DNA of 8,459 nt from a bacterium (GCA_030680695.1 JAUXUT010000014.1:1-8459), one strand, 5' to 3'. Positions 1-6,656 are shown, counted from the first letter of the stretch. Made by a program: numbers and translations. Notes: generated by a model from the sequence alone, not told the origin.

Positions 1-84
1 TGGGAGACCCAGCCCTATCATAACTTCGAGCAAAAGCGGAAAGTCGTCAATCCGTTCTGTGGTGATAGCGATCTCAGGCTTCAT
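1..84 (-). CDS. Transposase, IS1634 family / DUF4277 N-terminus (partial)
   Basis: Only the first 28 codons are in the window; the gene runs off the left edge. The peptide starts MKPEIAITTERIDD and continues with a leucine-rich stretch ending GLGLP. From memory this resembles the N-terminus of IS1634-type DDE transposases carrying a DUF4277 domain, which move insertion sequences by cut and paste. The catalytic residues would lie further on and cannot be checked. The ATG at 84 is 4 bases past the stop of the preceding gene (89), and the GGGG just before it is too close to be a good ribosome binding site. No IS inverted repeat could be pinned down. Its position where the attC of cassette 7 is expected suggests that an IS inserted there. 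The family call rests on a short peptide, so it is moderate. Confidence 0.6.
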   Translation of the reverse strand, partial: MKPEIAITTERIDDFPLLLEVMIGLGLP

Positions 85-88
85 CCCC

Positions 89-1120
89 TCAGGTTATCAG
101 GAAATTCGCGATTTCACCAAAATTTTCAGCGAATGGACAGTTATAAAGCGGACAATCTGTAATTGTTCCTACAACATCGAATCCGTTTAAATATTCTAAT
201 TGAATATCGGAAGGCGGCTGTTGCATTCTGGCGTCAATCATGTCTGTAATGGGGACAAAGACACACTTCTCGTAATCGCCATATGCGCATTCTAATCTCG
301 ATATATTCGAGATTAGCCCCATGCTTTCAAAGACATCGCCATTTGCGGACGGGAATGTTTCATAACTTCGGATTAAATTTCCTAGTTTTACTATAGTTGC
401 CGATACAAGTCTTTTGCTCTCCGTTTCCCATTGCAAATATTGGTTCTGATAAGAGAGACTCCATTCATAAGCCGAGCATGAATATTGGATTGCTGTTTGA
501 GTTGCCAGAGCAAACTTTGCTTCTGCTGTTCGTGTTGCCATCTGCCCTGCCAACATTGGCAATGGAGTTTCAACAAGTACAGGCGTTGGACTAGATGGAG
601 GAGGTGGCAAAAGTGTGGGGATTAATGGGACAATACTTTGAATTTTTTCATCTGCCAACGTGGCTTTATCATATTCTTCCTCTCCACCAACGATGATAAT
701 AACCCTGTCTCCAGCCTGTAATGATTCATTCAAGGAGGACATCACTACTTCCAATGCTTCCTGTGTTGTAGTTTCATCTACCATTACGACAACGAGAGTT
801 GGCTCTGGAATAATTGGTTGAGGGGTAAAGGCGATTTGCGGTGCTGTTGTTCCATTTCCGCAAACAAAGGCTGTAGATGCTGATGCAGGTAAGTTCGTGT
901 TGGTAGGTAGTGATATTTCAGTGAGAGAGACGGGGAGGAGAACTTGTGTACGAGTGTTTATTATGCTGGTAACTGCGCTGATAACAGCAACTATGATTGC
1001 GCTAATTAAGCCGATTACAGCAATGTTGATACTTGCTCTATCAGTAGGTTTTGCACCTTCTGTAGGCTTTTGGGCTTCAATGGTCTTTTTGCTTTGTGCA
1101 GAATTATTTTTTCGGCTCAT
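89..1120 (-). CDS. Membrane-anchored Pro/Thr-rich protein, possible VWA-like domain
   Basis: This 343-residue protein is not recognised as a named family. A charged, Lys-rich cytoplasmic N-terminus (1-30) is followed by one hydrophobic helix (about 31-53) with no cleavage motif, so the rest is probably outside the membrane. Residues 95-143 hold a strand (TLVVVMVDETTTQ), a helix and a second strand after AGDRV, an order like the first part of a von Willebrand A fold. D115-x-T117-x-T119 sits where the DxSxS metal site would be, which is a weak resemblance. A Pro/Thr linker (about 166-190) leads to an Ala/Gln-rich helical part and a Cys-containing C-terminus (C278, C286, C323, C328). The ATG at 1120 has no clear Shine-Dalgarno sequence. 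The last 20-30 residues may be encoded by inserted IS sequence, because no attC follows. The ORF is solid; the function is unknown. Confidence 0.8.
   Translation of the reverse strand: MSRKNNSAQSKKTIEAQKPTEGAKPTDRASINIAVIGLISAIIVAVISAVTSIINTRTQVLLPVSLTEISLPTNTNLPASASTAFVCGNGTTAPQIAFTPQPIIPEPTLVVVMVDETTTQEALEVVMSSLNESLQAGDRVIIIVGGEEEYDKATLADEKIQSIVPLIPTLLPPPPSSPTPVLVETPLPMLAGQMATRTAEAKFALATQTAIQYSCSAYEWSLSYQNQYLQWETESKRLVSATIVKLGNLIRSYETFPSANGDVFESMGLISNISRLECAYGDYEKCVFVPITDMIDARMQQPPSDIQLEYLNGFDVVGTITDCPLYNCPFAENFGEIANFLIT
292..316. repeat. Perfect intragenic palindrome
   Basis: Two perfect 10-base arms (CTAATCTCGA and TCGAGATTAG) flank a 5-base AT loop. The palindrome lies inside the coding sequence of the gene at 89-1120, near codons 268-276. 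It could form a hairpin in the mRNA or be an operator-like site, but nothing else supports a role. Confidence 0.55.
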
Positions 1121-1159
1121 ATGAAATTTGTATCAAATATATTTTGTTTGCAAGGGGCA

Positions 1160-1287
1160 GGCTAACGGTTGCGTTAGCGGTTTGTGGGCGGGCGTGGATT
1201 CTGTTTGAGAGCAGAAAAAAGTCAAAGCCAGAAAACTGCTTGTAAACCGCGCAGAATCCCACAAATCCGCTGCACGCTTTGTTAGGC
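1160..1287 (-). repeat. attC site A (cassette 6 / cassette 7 junction)
   Basis: This is a 128-bp attC-like site. The outer cores are GGCTAAC (1160-1166, R' on the minus strand, crossover G^TT at 1166/1165) and GTTAGGC (1281-1287, R''). Arms 1176-1188 and 1258-1271 pair as AGCGG + TTTGTGGG, with T1266 unpaired. The arms differ from the other sites (TTTGTGGG instead of CGTGTGGG), and both sides change together. The left spacer is one T shorter than in the other six copies. Confidence 0.88.
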
Positions 1288-1810
1288 AACCTGCCCGCTG
1301 ACCAGAACCTTTGCCCAAACAGACAACACCGCCAACTTGACTGAATTTTACACGCAATGTCTCGGCAAGGTTTCGACAAGCTCAACCACCAGCTCGACAA
1401 CCGCTTCGGTTTTCACCAAAACCCAAAAACTTTATGCTGACTAGAACGCTTGCTGAAAAAGGGCGACTTTTACTTTTACCAAAACCTGTGCCGAAAAAAG
1501 ACAAGCCGATTTTGAAGACCTTGCATAACCAACCAGGAACACCGCCAGCGAAAACGGACACGACCCATCAAGACCACTGCTAACCGAAACGCACGCCAAA
1601 AACCTTGAAGCCGATTTCAGCGACTCGACAAAACCAACCTGAATTTATGCCAACGCAGAAAACATCGCCAAACGAAAAAGCCGAGAACTTGAAAACTTGC
1701 TTGCTGAAAAATATAAACCCGAAAATGCTTATTTGAAAATGCCGCCACCAAAACAGGAAACATATTTTTATGAATTGAAAACCGCCACGCTAAAAAATGA
1801 CTTCAACTAA
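1286..1810 (+). pseudogene. Coding-like relic, opposite to the array, four in-frame stops
   Basis: Read on the plus strand in one frame, 1286-1810 gives a plausible polar protein sequence ending in a TAA at 1808. Its last 55 or so codons are clean and rich in Lys, Glu and Ala (for example IAKRKSRELENLLAEKY, about 1664-1714). The frame is broken by TAG 1442, TGA 1454, TAA 1526 and TGA 1640, with no frameshift needed. The plus strand is A- and C-rich here, as the sense strand often is in this window. There is no start codon at the front. It may be a decayed gene that lay opposite to the array. It may also be non-coding sequence whose base skew mimics coding, since frequent ACC/AAA/GAA triplets appear easily in A/C-rich DNA. 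No family was recognised. Confidence 0.4.
1369..1390. repeat. Short dispersed-type repeat (GGTTTCGACAAGCTCAACCA type)
   Basis: The motif begins GGTTTCGACAAGCTCAACC and is followed by a partial echo, AGCTCGACAACCG. From memory, this motif (minus strand GTTGAGCTTGTCGAAAC) recurs as a dispersed intergenic repeat in many bacterial and metagenomic sequences. Only one copy is present here, so its repeat nature cannot be shown from the window. Confidence 0.4.
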
Positions 1811-1873
1811 AAAAAACAAAACTTGCGTATCAAAGACGTATTTGGGTTTTGCTCTTGCTCTTGCACTTGGGTT

Positions 1874-2002
1874 GCCTAACGGTTTGCGTTAGCCGCGTGT
1901 GGGCGGGCGTGGACAATGCTTGAGAGCAGTATAAACCCGAAGCCAGAAAAATGCTCCTAAACCGCGCAGACTCCCACACGTCGGCTGCACGCTTTGTTGG
2001 CT
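1874..2002 (-). repeat. attC site B (cassette 5 / cassette 6 junction)
   Basis: This is a 129-bp attC-like site. R' is GCCTAAC on the plus strand (1874-1880), which reads GTTAGGC on the minus strand and fits the GTTRRRY consensus. R'' is GTTGGCT (1996-2002). Arms 1891-1903 and 1973-1986 pair as AGCCG + CGTGTGGG, with T1981 unpaired. The two cores do not match each other, because they belong to different cassettes. Confidence 0.9.
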
Positions 2003-2748
2003 GGCGTGGACTTGAAGACTCTTTTGCTATCCAATTATACATTCTCAACGCTCTGCAATCATCACAAATACGATTAGTCCTTTGCGTTGACGGTTGATGG
2101 GGCGGACGGATAAACCACACTCTGCCAGCGCATGTTCCAGCCAGTCAATCTCTTGCTCGGTTTGAATGCCAAGCCCGCGCGCGAGACGTTGTAAAAATTT
2201 ATTGGCAGTAAAGAGACACATATCTATAAGAATGAAACGCCCGCCAACGGATAGAACGCGGGCGGTTTCACGGATGGTTTCGGGGTCAAGGATGAAAGTA
2301 GCAGGAAAAGTGCTGATAAGGGTGTCACAGAAATGGGAAGTTATGGGCATGGCTTGAACAATTCCGCGCACTTGGGCTACCGTTATGTTTTGCCGTGCGA
2401 ATCTTCTCGCTGTAATTCTGTGCATGGCAGGCGAGATATCCAATCCGCAAACCCAGTAACCGCGCCGAGTCAGTTCATCCAACAACATGCCTGTACCAAA
2501 CCCGACTTCCAACACGCGTCGCCCATGAACATGCGCTAGGGTAAGTTTACGCCAACGATTCCATTGCCCGAAACTGACGAGCCAACTTACTGCGTCGTAA
2601 ACGGGGGATAATTCATAATATAGGAGGTTTTCAAGATAAGCGTAAAGATGAGACAGATGCCCCAACGTGTTTTGGAGTTTGGTCATTGCGTGTCGGTTTT
2701 CCACAATTTTATTTCCATGCCAAGAGGTAAGAATGACCAGCCAGCCAA
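1880..2748 (-). mobile_element. Integron cassette 5 (SAM methyltransferase)
   Basis: This 869-bp unit starts at the crossover of attC C (2749/2748) and ends in attC B. The cassette start GTTGGCTGGC is repeated inverted at its end (1996-2005). One gene fills the cassette, as in classical integron cassettes. Confidence 0.85.
2045..2686 (-). CDS. Class I SAM-dependent methyltransferase
   Basis: The product has 213 residues and a Rossmann-type methyltransferase fold of the Methyltransf_11 / UbiE-like kind. Motif I is RVLEVGFGTG (57-66), an acidic residue follows strand 2 (CGLDIS, 80-85), and the post-motif region runs TLISTFPATFILDP (122-135) and VLSVGGRFILID (144-155). It lacks the NPPY/DPPY motif of DNA amino-methyltransferases, so the substrate is probably a small molecule or lipid and is not known. 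The N-terminal YDAVSWLVSFGQW stretch resembles methyltransferases common in Chloroflexota, from memory. The frame is open upstream to 2860, but that part translates attC C, so I place the start at the ATG at 2686. An 11-codon frame (2683-2718) overlaps this start as ATGA, and a weak GGAAAA lies upstream. The stop lies about 42 bases from attC B. Confidence 0.88.
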   Translation of the reverse strand: MTKLQNTLGHLSHLYAYLENLLYYELSPVYDAVSWLVSFGQWNRWRKLTLAHVHGRRVLEVGFGTGMLLDELTRRGYWVCGLDISPAMHRITARRFARQNITVAQVRGIVQAMPITSHFCDTLISTFPATFILDPETIRETARVLSVGGRFILIDMCLFTANKFLQRLARGLGIQTEQEIDWLEHALAECGLSVRPINRQRKGLIVFVMIAER

Positions 2749-2872
2749 CGGTTTGCGTTACTGGCGCTGGGGCGGGCGTAGATAAAACTCCAAAAGCAGG
2801 ATTCTGTTCGGGCGTAGAAAATACTCGAAAATGCCGCAGAATCCCCAGCGTCCAGTGCACGCTTTGTTGGCA
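2743..2872 (-). repeat. attC site C (cassette 4 / cassette 5 junction)
   Basis: This is a 130-bp attC-like site. R' is AGCCAAC on the plus strand (2743-2749) and R'' is GTTGGCA (2866-2872). Arms 2760-2772 and 2843-2856 pair as ACTGG + CGCTGGGG, with T2851 unpaired. The inner stem CGCTGGGG is unique to this copy and is matched exactly by CCCCAGCG on the other arm. Confidence 0.9.
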
Positions 2873-2901
2873 CGCTCTTGACTTACAAGACTCTTTGCCT
2901 A

Positions 2902-5742
2902 TTACAGGGAACCTTTTACAATATTAATTTCTTCATCGCTCAACCCGTACAATTTGTAAACTCGTTCATCTATATCATCGTCTAGGCGAGAGATTTTCTT
3001 TTCTAAATCACGAAACTTATCATGTTCTTCTTCTGGTCTCAAAGATGAATATTCTTTTTGCAAGTTTAACATCTTTTCGACAAGTTTTACAATCTCGTCG
3101 TGAGCGGATTTTTCAGACGATTTGCTGAAATCAATAAGGCGAATCGGAAGTTGGCGTAAGTTTTCAGGAACAACATGTAGTTCATCACTCAACCAAAGAT
3201 TAAAGTACCAGTTGATTAACTTACTGCAAAGAACGCCCAAAATATAATTGAGGCTATGTTTCTTTGACAATAAAATTTGTTCTTTGGTTGCTTCGGTATC
3301 TTTCTTGCCAGTTGGCGCAAGAACATATTTTGGAACGATTACCGATAATGATTGTTCGGCGTATAAATTATCTTTGTCAAGCGTAGCAATAATTCCTTCT
3401 CGCCCAACAACCACCTGAACCAATATCTTTTCAGTTTCAAACAATTCAGGATATTTGGGACGGTGCATTTTTTCTGGAAGATACTCTAAATATCTGCTCC
3501 AAAATGGGGGAATATATCTGCCTATTTCTTTTCCTTCCACATAAGGCTTGTAATGTTTCGCTTTTGCTTTTTTGTGAATCCTTTCGGATTTATCTGAACC
3601 TGTCTTGCTATCATGCACATCAATTCCAATGCCAACATAAGCAAAATCAGAAAGCGGCTTTGATATTGATGCCATTTTTTCTGATAATGAAGATGCCGCA
3701 ACGCTGGCGGTTAACCTGAACATATTTTGATGTGAGGAATTGAAAACCGATTGCTTTATTTCCCATTCCAGCAATTCGGAAGGGTCTGGATTAGGCTTCA
3801 ACACTTTAATATAATTTTCTCTGTCAAACTGCGAAACCTTGCGGAGAATTAATACAACTGTTGCTACTGCGGCTTCCTTGAAAACTTTATACTCTGACAA
3901 GTCATAAATGCTTTCTATCAAGCAATTTTGTAAAATCATTCTTCTTGCAATCTCGCCATAGTTTTGGCTCAAAAATGGGTAGGGGATAATAAAACCTAAC
4001 CTGCCGCCAGTTTTCAACAAGCGTATTGCCTTTTCCAAAAACAATATGTAAATATCATATTTACCCGTAAGTGTTGTAAACTGCCCTGATGTTTGAAAAA
4101 ACTCCCTATCATCTTTATTCATGTTGTTAGCGCGGATATATGGCGGATTTCCGATAATTATGTCAAAACCGCCGTCATTCATCACGGTTTCAAAACTTTC
4201 TTCCCAATTAAGTGCTTCTTTCGATTTCCAGTTTTCACCAAAGAATTCTTGTAATTCTTCGGGTGTGCCAGAAATTAAACTATTACCATGACGGATATTT
4301 TCCAGCATTGGCAATTTTTCGCGTGAATGTAAACCGCGTAATAGCAAATTCAAACGCGCTACTTCTACTGCTTGTTTGTCTTTATCCACACCAAAAATAC
4401 AACTTTTCAAAACTTCTAGTTGCCTTGCTCTGTCGTAAAAATCAACTTCGCCTTTTTGTGCATGTCCACGTTGTTTTGCTACAAAATCATCTATAAAATC
4501 AAAGGCTTCAATGAGAAACGAACCAGAACCACAAGCCAAGTCCAGAACACGCGGCGGTTTTGGGTTGTATCCATTTTCTTCAAGATGTTTACCTACTGTT
4601 TGTTGAACAATATATTTTGTAACAAAAGCGGGGGTGTAATAAATACCTTGTGATTTCCGTTTTGTCCGTTTTTCTTCAACGTGAGCGGCGGCAATAAAAG
4701 ATGCTTGTAAATCGTCTGTTTGTTCTGTGACAATAGAACCTAGATATTGCTCATAAACTGTACCAAGTACATCGGCTTCTAAAGCGTTGAAGTTGTAACG
4801 CACATAATTTTTTTCATTCAAGCCAGTAATCATTTCTTCAAAAGGCGGGAATGTACATTCCAACTCTTCTGAAAAATGCGGGGCAAAAAGTTCCGAGTTG
4901 TAAATGCTGTCCATTTCACGAAACAACTCAATAAGTTTTTGGGGAAGTTGCGTTCTCTTTTTTTCGATAGTTAATTCACGCAACAAGGGCAATAATCTTT
5001 GTTGTTCAACTTGTCTATCTTCTGCGGTACGAATAAATATCATTCGATTGAGAATACGAAGTACCGCTTCGTCAATTTGTGCTGGCGAATATAAGCGATT
5101 GTATCCGTGCAATTGTTGATATAACTCGGCTCGCCATTTTTTCAAATCAGCAAATAAACTTTGGCTGACTGGCTGACGCTTAATTTTTCTGCCAACTTTT
5201 TCCGCTTCAATATCCAAACGACGGGCAATAGTTTCGGGTTTTGAAAGCCACCAAAATCTTTCAAAGTCTTTGAGGTAATCGTCAAGCCCAAATTCAAAAA
5301 ACTGTGCGCGGAATGGGTCGCTTTCTTTCCATTCTGCATTGAAAACTCGTAAGCCTTCAAAATCAGAGAGCAAAGCCCAAGTTACTGATTTTGTCCATGC
5401 GTAATCAATCGCTTGTTTTACCCAACGGGGGTCATTTAAGTTTTCATCTACTCTTTTTGTTTCCAAGAAAAAGCGAGGCACATTACCCACACGAAAAGAA
5501 AAATCCACCCAACCACGCGATACCTTTTCTTCGGGGCTAACTTCGTTGATGTTGCTTGTATCCCAACCAAGAGCCTTGAACATCGGCAAAATATAGCCAA
5601 GCCGTGTTTGCATTTCATTCAAACCTTTACGCTGTGAAGATGGTAAGTTTTTGAATTGCGTTATCAATCTTTGAATTTCAGTGTATGCTAGTTCTTGATT
5701 CGTTTTGAGCAGGTTAACAAGTTCATTGTTAAGATTTTCCAT
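2902..5742 (-). CDS. Type IIG restriction-modification enzyme (Eco57I-like, single chain)
   Basis: This 946-residue protein combines DNA cleavage, adenine methylation and target recognition in one chain, so it can cut unmodified DNA and protect its own. An N-terminal PD-(D/E)xK nuclease is suggested by D80-x13-E94-T-K96 (VDFSF...FFLETK). A helical connector (about 180-330) follows. The N6-adenine methyltransferase core has motif X GIYYTP (366-371), motif I LDLACGSGSF (400-409), GVDKD (451-455) and motif IV IIGNPPY (529-535). The C-terminal part (about 690-870) with AYVGIGIDV and ELHVVPENLRQLPI is the likely target-recognition domain, followed by a coiled-coil-like end (880-930). The length fits a complete family member, and all key motifs are intact. 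The start ATG at 5742 has GGAAAG (5752-5757) nine bases upstream. No separate methylase, restriction subunit or controller gene is adjacent. The DNA target cannot be predicted. Confidence 0.93.
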   Translation of the reverse strand: MENLNNELVNLLKTNQELAYTEIQRLITQFKNLPSSQRKGLNEMQTRLGYILPMFKALGWDTSNINEVSPEEKVSRGWVDFSFRVGNVPRFFLETKRVDENLNDPRWVKQAIDYAWTKSVTWALLSDFEGLRVFNAEWKESDPFRAQFFEFGLDDYLKDFERFWWLSKPETIARRLDIEAEKVGRKIKRQPVSQSLFADLKKWRAELYQQLHGYNRLYSPAQIDEAVLRILNRMIFIRTAEDRQVEQQRLLPLLRELTIEKKRTQLPQKLIELFREMDSIYNSELFAPHFSEELECTFPPFEEMITGLNEKNYVRYNFNALEADVLGTVYEQYLGSIVTEQTDDLQASFIAAAHVEEKRTKRKSQGIYYTPAFVTKYIVQQTVGKHLEENGYNPKPPRVLDLACGSGSFLIEAFDFIDDFVAKQRGHAQKGEVDFYDRARQLEVLKSCIFGVDKDKQAVEVARLNLLLRGLHSREKLPMLENIRHGNSLISGTPEELQEFFGENWKSKEALNWEESFETVMNDGGFDIIIGNPPYIRANNMNKDDREFFQTSGQFTTLTGKYDIYILFLEKAIRLLKTGGRLGFIIPYPFLSQNYGEIARRMILQNCLIESIYDLSEYKVFKEAAVATVVLILRKVSQFDRENYIKVLKPNPDPSELLEWEIKQSVFNSSHQNMFRLTASVAASSLSEKMASISKPLSDFAYVGIGIDVHDSKTGSDKSERIHKKAKAKHYKPYVEGKEIGRYIPPFWSRYLEYLPEKMHRPKYPELFETEKILVQVVVGREGIIATLDKDNLYAEQSLSVIVPKYVLAPTGKKDTEATKEQILLSKKHSLNYILGVLCSKLINWYFNLWLSDELHVVPENLRQLPIRLIDFSKSSEKSAHDEIVKLVEKMLNLQKEYSSLRPEEEHDKFRDLEKKISRLDDDIDERVYKLYGLSDEEINIVKGSL

Positions 5743-5751
5743 GCCAACGTG

Positions 5752-5757
5752 CTTTCC
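5752..5757 (-). promoter_or_regulatory. Ribosome binding site of the Type IIG gene
   Basis: GGAAAG on the minus strand lies 9 bases before the ATG at 5742. It is a moderate Shine-Dalgarno match and supports this start over the next in-frame candidates. Confidence 0.5.
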
Positions 5758-5797
5758 GCTGACAACGCCCTAGATTTTTGCTGTTATGCAAGGGGCG

Positions 5798-5926
5798 TGC
5801 CAACGGTTTGCGTTACCTGCGTGTGGGCGGGCGTGGACTCTGTTTGGGAGCAGGAAAAACTCGAAGCCAGAAAAATGCTTGAAAATGCCGCAGAATCCCA
5901 CACGTCAGGTGCACGCTTTGTTAGCC
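5798..5926 (-). repeat. attC site D (cassette 3 / cassette 4 junction)
   Basis: This is a 129-bp attC-like site. R' is TGCCAAC on the plus strand (5798-5804) and R'' is GTTAGCC (5920-5926). Arms 5815-5827 and 5897-5910 pair as ACCTG + CGTGTGGG, with T5905 unpaired. The cores differ from each other because each belongs to a different cassette. Confidence 0.9.
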
Positions 5927-6492
5927 CGCATTTTTTATTGTTCAACATCTATTTTTAAATACTCCACCCCACTTTTTTTATGACCATTATAGTGACTATA
6001 AACGTCCAAAATCAATTTGTTTTCTGAATACGTTCCCGAATAGTCTGTGGTGACATTTTCTCCATTGTACTCATAGTATACGCTTGTGCTAAACCATATT
6101 TGATTCTGTGAAACAAAGTACTTCCCGCGAGGGATTTCTACATCATTGTTGCGGCGAAACCACTTTTTTATATCTGTCCAATCGTTAATAATGTCTCCGT
6201 CTGAACAAGTAGGCACATATAACACTGTCCCGTCATTGTAAAACTGGAAAATTCCATATGAATAGGAATATTCACCGCAACTTTCAAAATCTTCACGTAC
6301 ATAAACACCGTTTATTCCGCCACTATGCCCATTCTGGGGAGTTGGGGAAAAGGCAAATTCATGCTCTGGTAAATAGTTAAATGAAATAACAAGGAATAAG
6401 AAGACAACAAGTACTGCAAGTGTTCGTTTCAATGTTTTGAAATCAGTTTTCATTGCATTCTTCTGACATCTGCGTTTCTGTTTGCGGGCTAA
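5804..6492 (-). mobile_element. Integron cassette 3 (small membrane-anchored protein)
   Basis: This 689-bp unit starts at the crossover of attC E (6493/6492) and ends in attC D. Its start GTTAGCCCGCA is repeated inverted at 5920-5930 with 11 matching positions. The stop codon of its gene lies 8 bases from the attC. Confidence 0.87.
5935..6453 (-). CDS. Small membrane-anchored protein, beta-rich, function unknown
   Basis: The product has 172 residues. A basic N-terminus (MKTDFKTLKR) is followed by one strong hydrophobic helix (about 11-27), an uncleaved anchor or a signal peptide without a lipobox Cys. The rest is probably outside the membrane. It is rich in Tyr, Gly, Asp and Asn, with alternating hydrophobic strands (GIFQFYNDGTVLYVP, QIWFSTSVYYEYNG, SGTYSENKLILDV), which suggests a small beta-sandwich or lipocalin-like barrel. 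C59 and C83 could form a disulfide. No family was recognised with confidence. The ATG at 6453 has a weak AGAAGA upstream. An 8-codon frame (6443-6469) starts upstream and overlaps this start. The gene fills its cassette. Confidence 0.8.
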   Translation of the reverse strand: MKTDFKTLKRTLAVLVVFLFLVISFNYLPEHEFAFSPTPQNGHSGGINGVYVREDFESCGEYSYSYGIFQFYNDGTVLYVPTCSDGDIINDWTDIKKWFRRNNDVEIPRGKYFVSQNQIWFSTSVYYEYNGENVTTDYSGTYSENKLILDVYSHYNGHKKSGVEYLKIDVEQ

Positions 6493-6615
6493 CGGTTTGC
6501 GTTACCCGCGTGTGGGCGGGCGTGGACTCTGCTTGAGAGCAGGAAAAACCCGAAGCCAGAAAAATGCTTGTAAACCGCGCAGAATCCCACACGTCGGGTG
6601 CACGCTTTGTTGGCA
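6487..6615 (-). repeat. attC site E (cassette 2 / cassette 3 junction)
   Basis: This is a 129-bp attC-like site. R' is GGCTAAC on the plus strand (6487-6493) and R'' is GTTGGCA (6609-6615). Arms 6504-6516 and 6586-6599 pair as ACCCG + CGTGTGGG, with T6594 unpaired. Confidence 0.9.
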
Positions 6616-6656
6616 CGCTCTTTGATTGCAAGACTCTTGACTTTAATTACCTTATT

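Larger units (their letters stand above)
1..1165 (-). mobile_element. Integron cassette 7, 3' end lost
   Basis: The cassette begins at the G^TT crossover of attC A (1166/1165) and carries the gene at 89-1120. Every other cassette ends, shortly after its stop codon, in an attC whose outer core matches the cassette start. Here the expected outer core GTTAGCC is absent, and a transposase gene begins 4 bases after the stop. The cassette has probably been cut by an insertion sequence, so its true length is unknown. Confidence 0.6.
1166..1879 (-). mobile_element. Integron cassette 6 (no intact gene)
   Basis: The cassette starts at the crossover of attC B and ends in attC A. Its first bases on the minus strand, GTTAGGCAACC, are repeated in inverted form at its end (11 matching positions, 1281-1291), so both ends belong to one excisable unit. 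The roughly 590 bases between the attC sites contain no long minus-strand reading frame, only a stop-interrupted plus-strand relic. Confidence 0.8.
2749..5803 (-). mobile_element. Integron cassette 4 (Type IIG restriction-modification)
   Basis: This unit of about 3.06 kb starts at the crossover of attC D (5804/5803) and ends in attC C. Its start GTTGGCACGC is repeated inverted at 2866-2875. Most integron cassettes hold one gene and are below about 1 kb, so this one is exceptionally long. Confidence 0.83.

Noticed and set aside
1121..1159. Promoter before the gene at 89-1120
   Set aside because: A TTGCAA and AT-rich stretches are present, but no -10 box with good spacing could be fixed.
1104..1400. 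98-codon minus-strand frame across attC A
   Set aside because: It consists of attC sequence in one frame plus cassette 6 sequence. It has no ribosome binding site and overlaps the start of the gene at 89-1120.
1288..1873. tRNA, riboswitch or known small RNA in the gene-poor cassette
   Set aside because: No cloverleaf or recognisable conserved core was seen by eye on either strand.
1830..2120. 96-codon minus-strand frame across attC B
   Set aside because: It is an attC-derived reading frame overlapping the 3' end of the methyltransferase in another frame.
2687..2860. Upstream extension of the methyltransferase (first 58 codons of the open frame)
   Set aside because: It translates attC C. 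The homologous part and a sensible start begin at 2686.
6443..6631. 62-codon minus-strand frame across attC E
   Set aside because: It is mostly attC translation. Only its last eight codons, upstream of the gene at 5935-6453, could matter as a leader, and there is no evidence for that.
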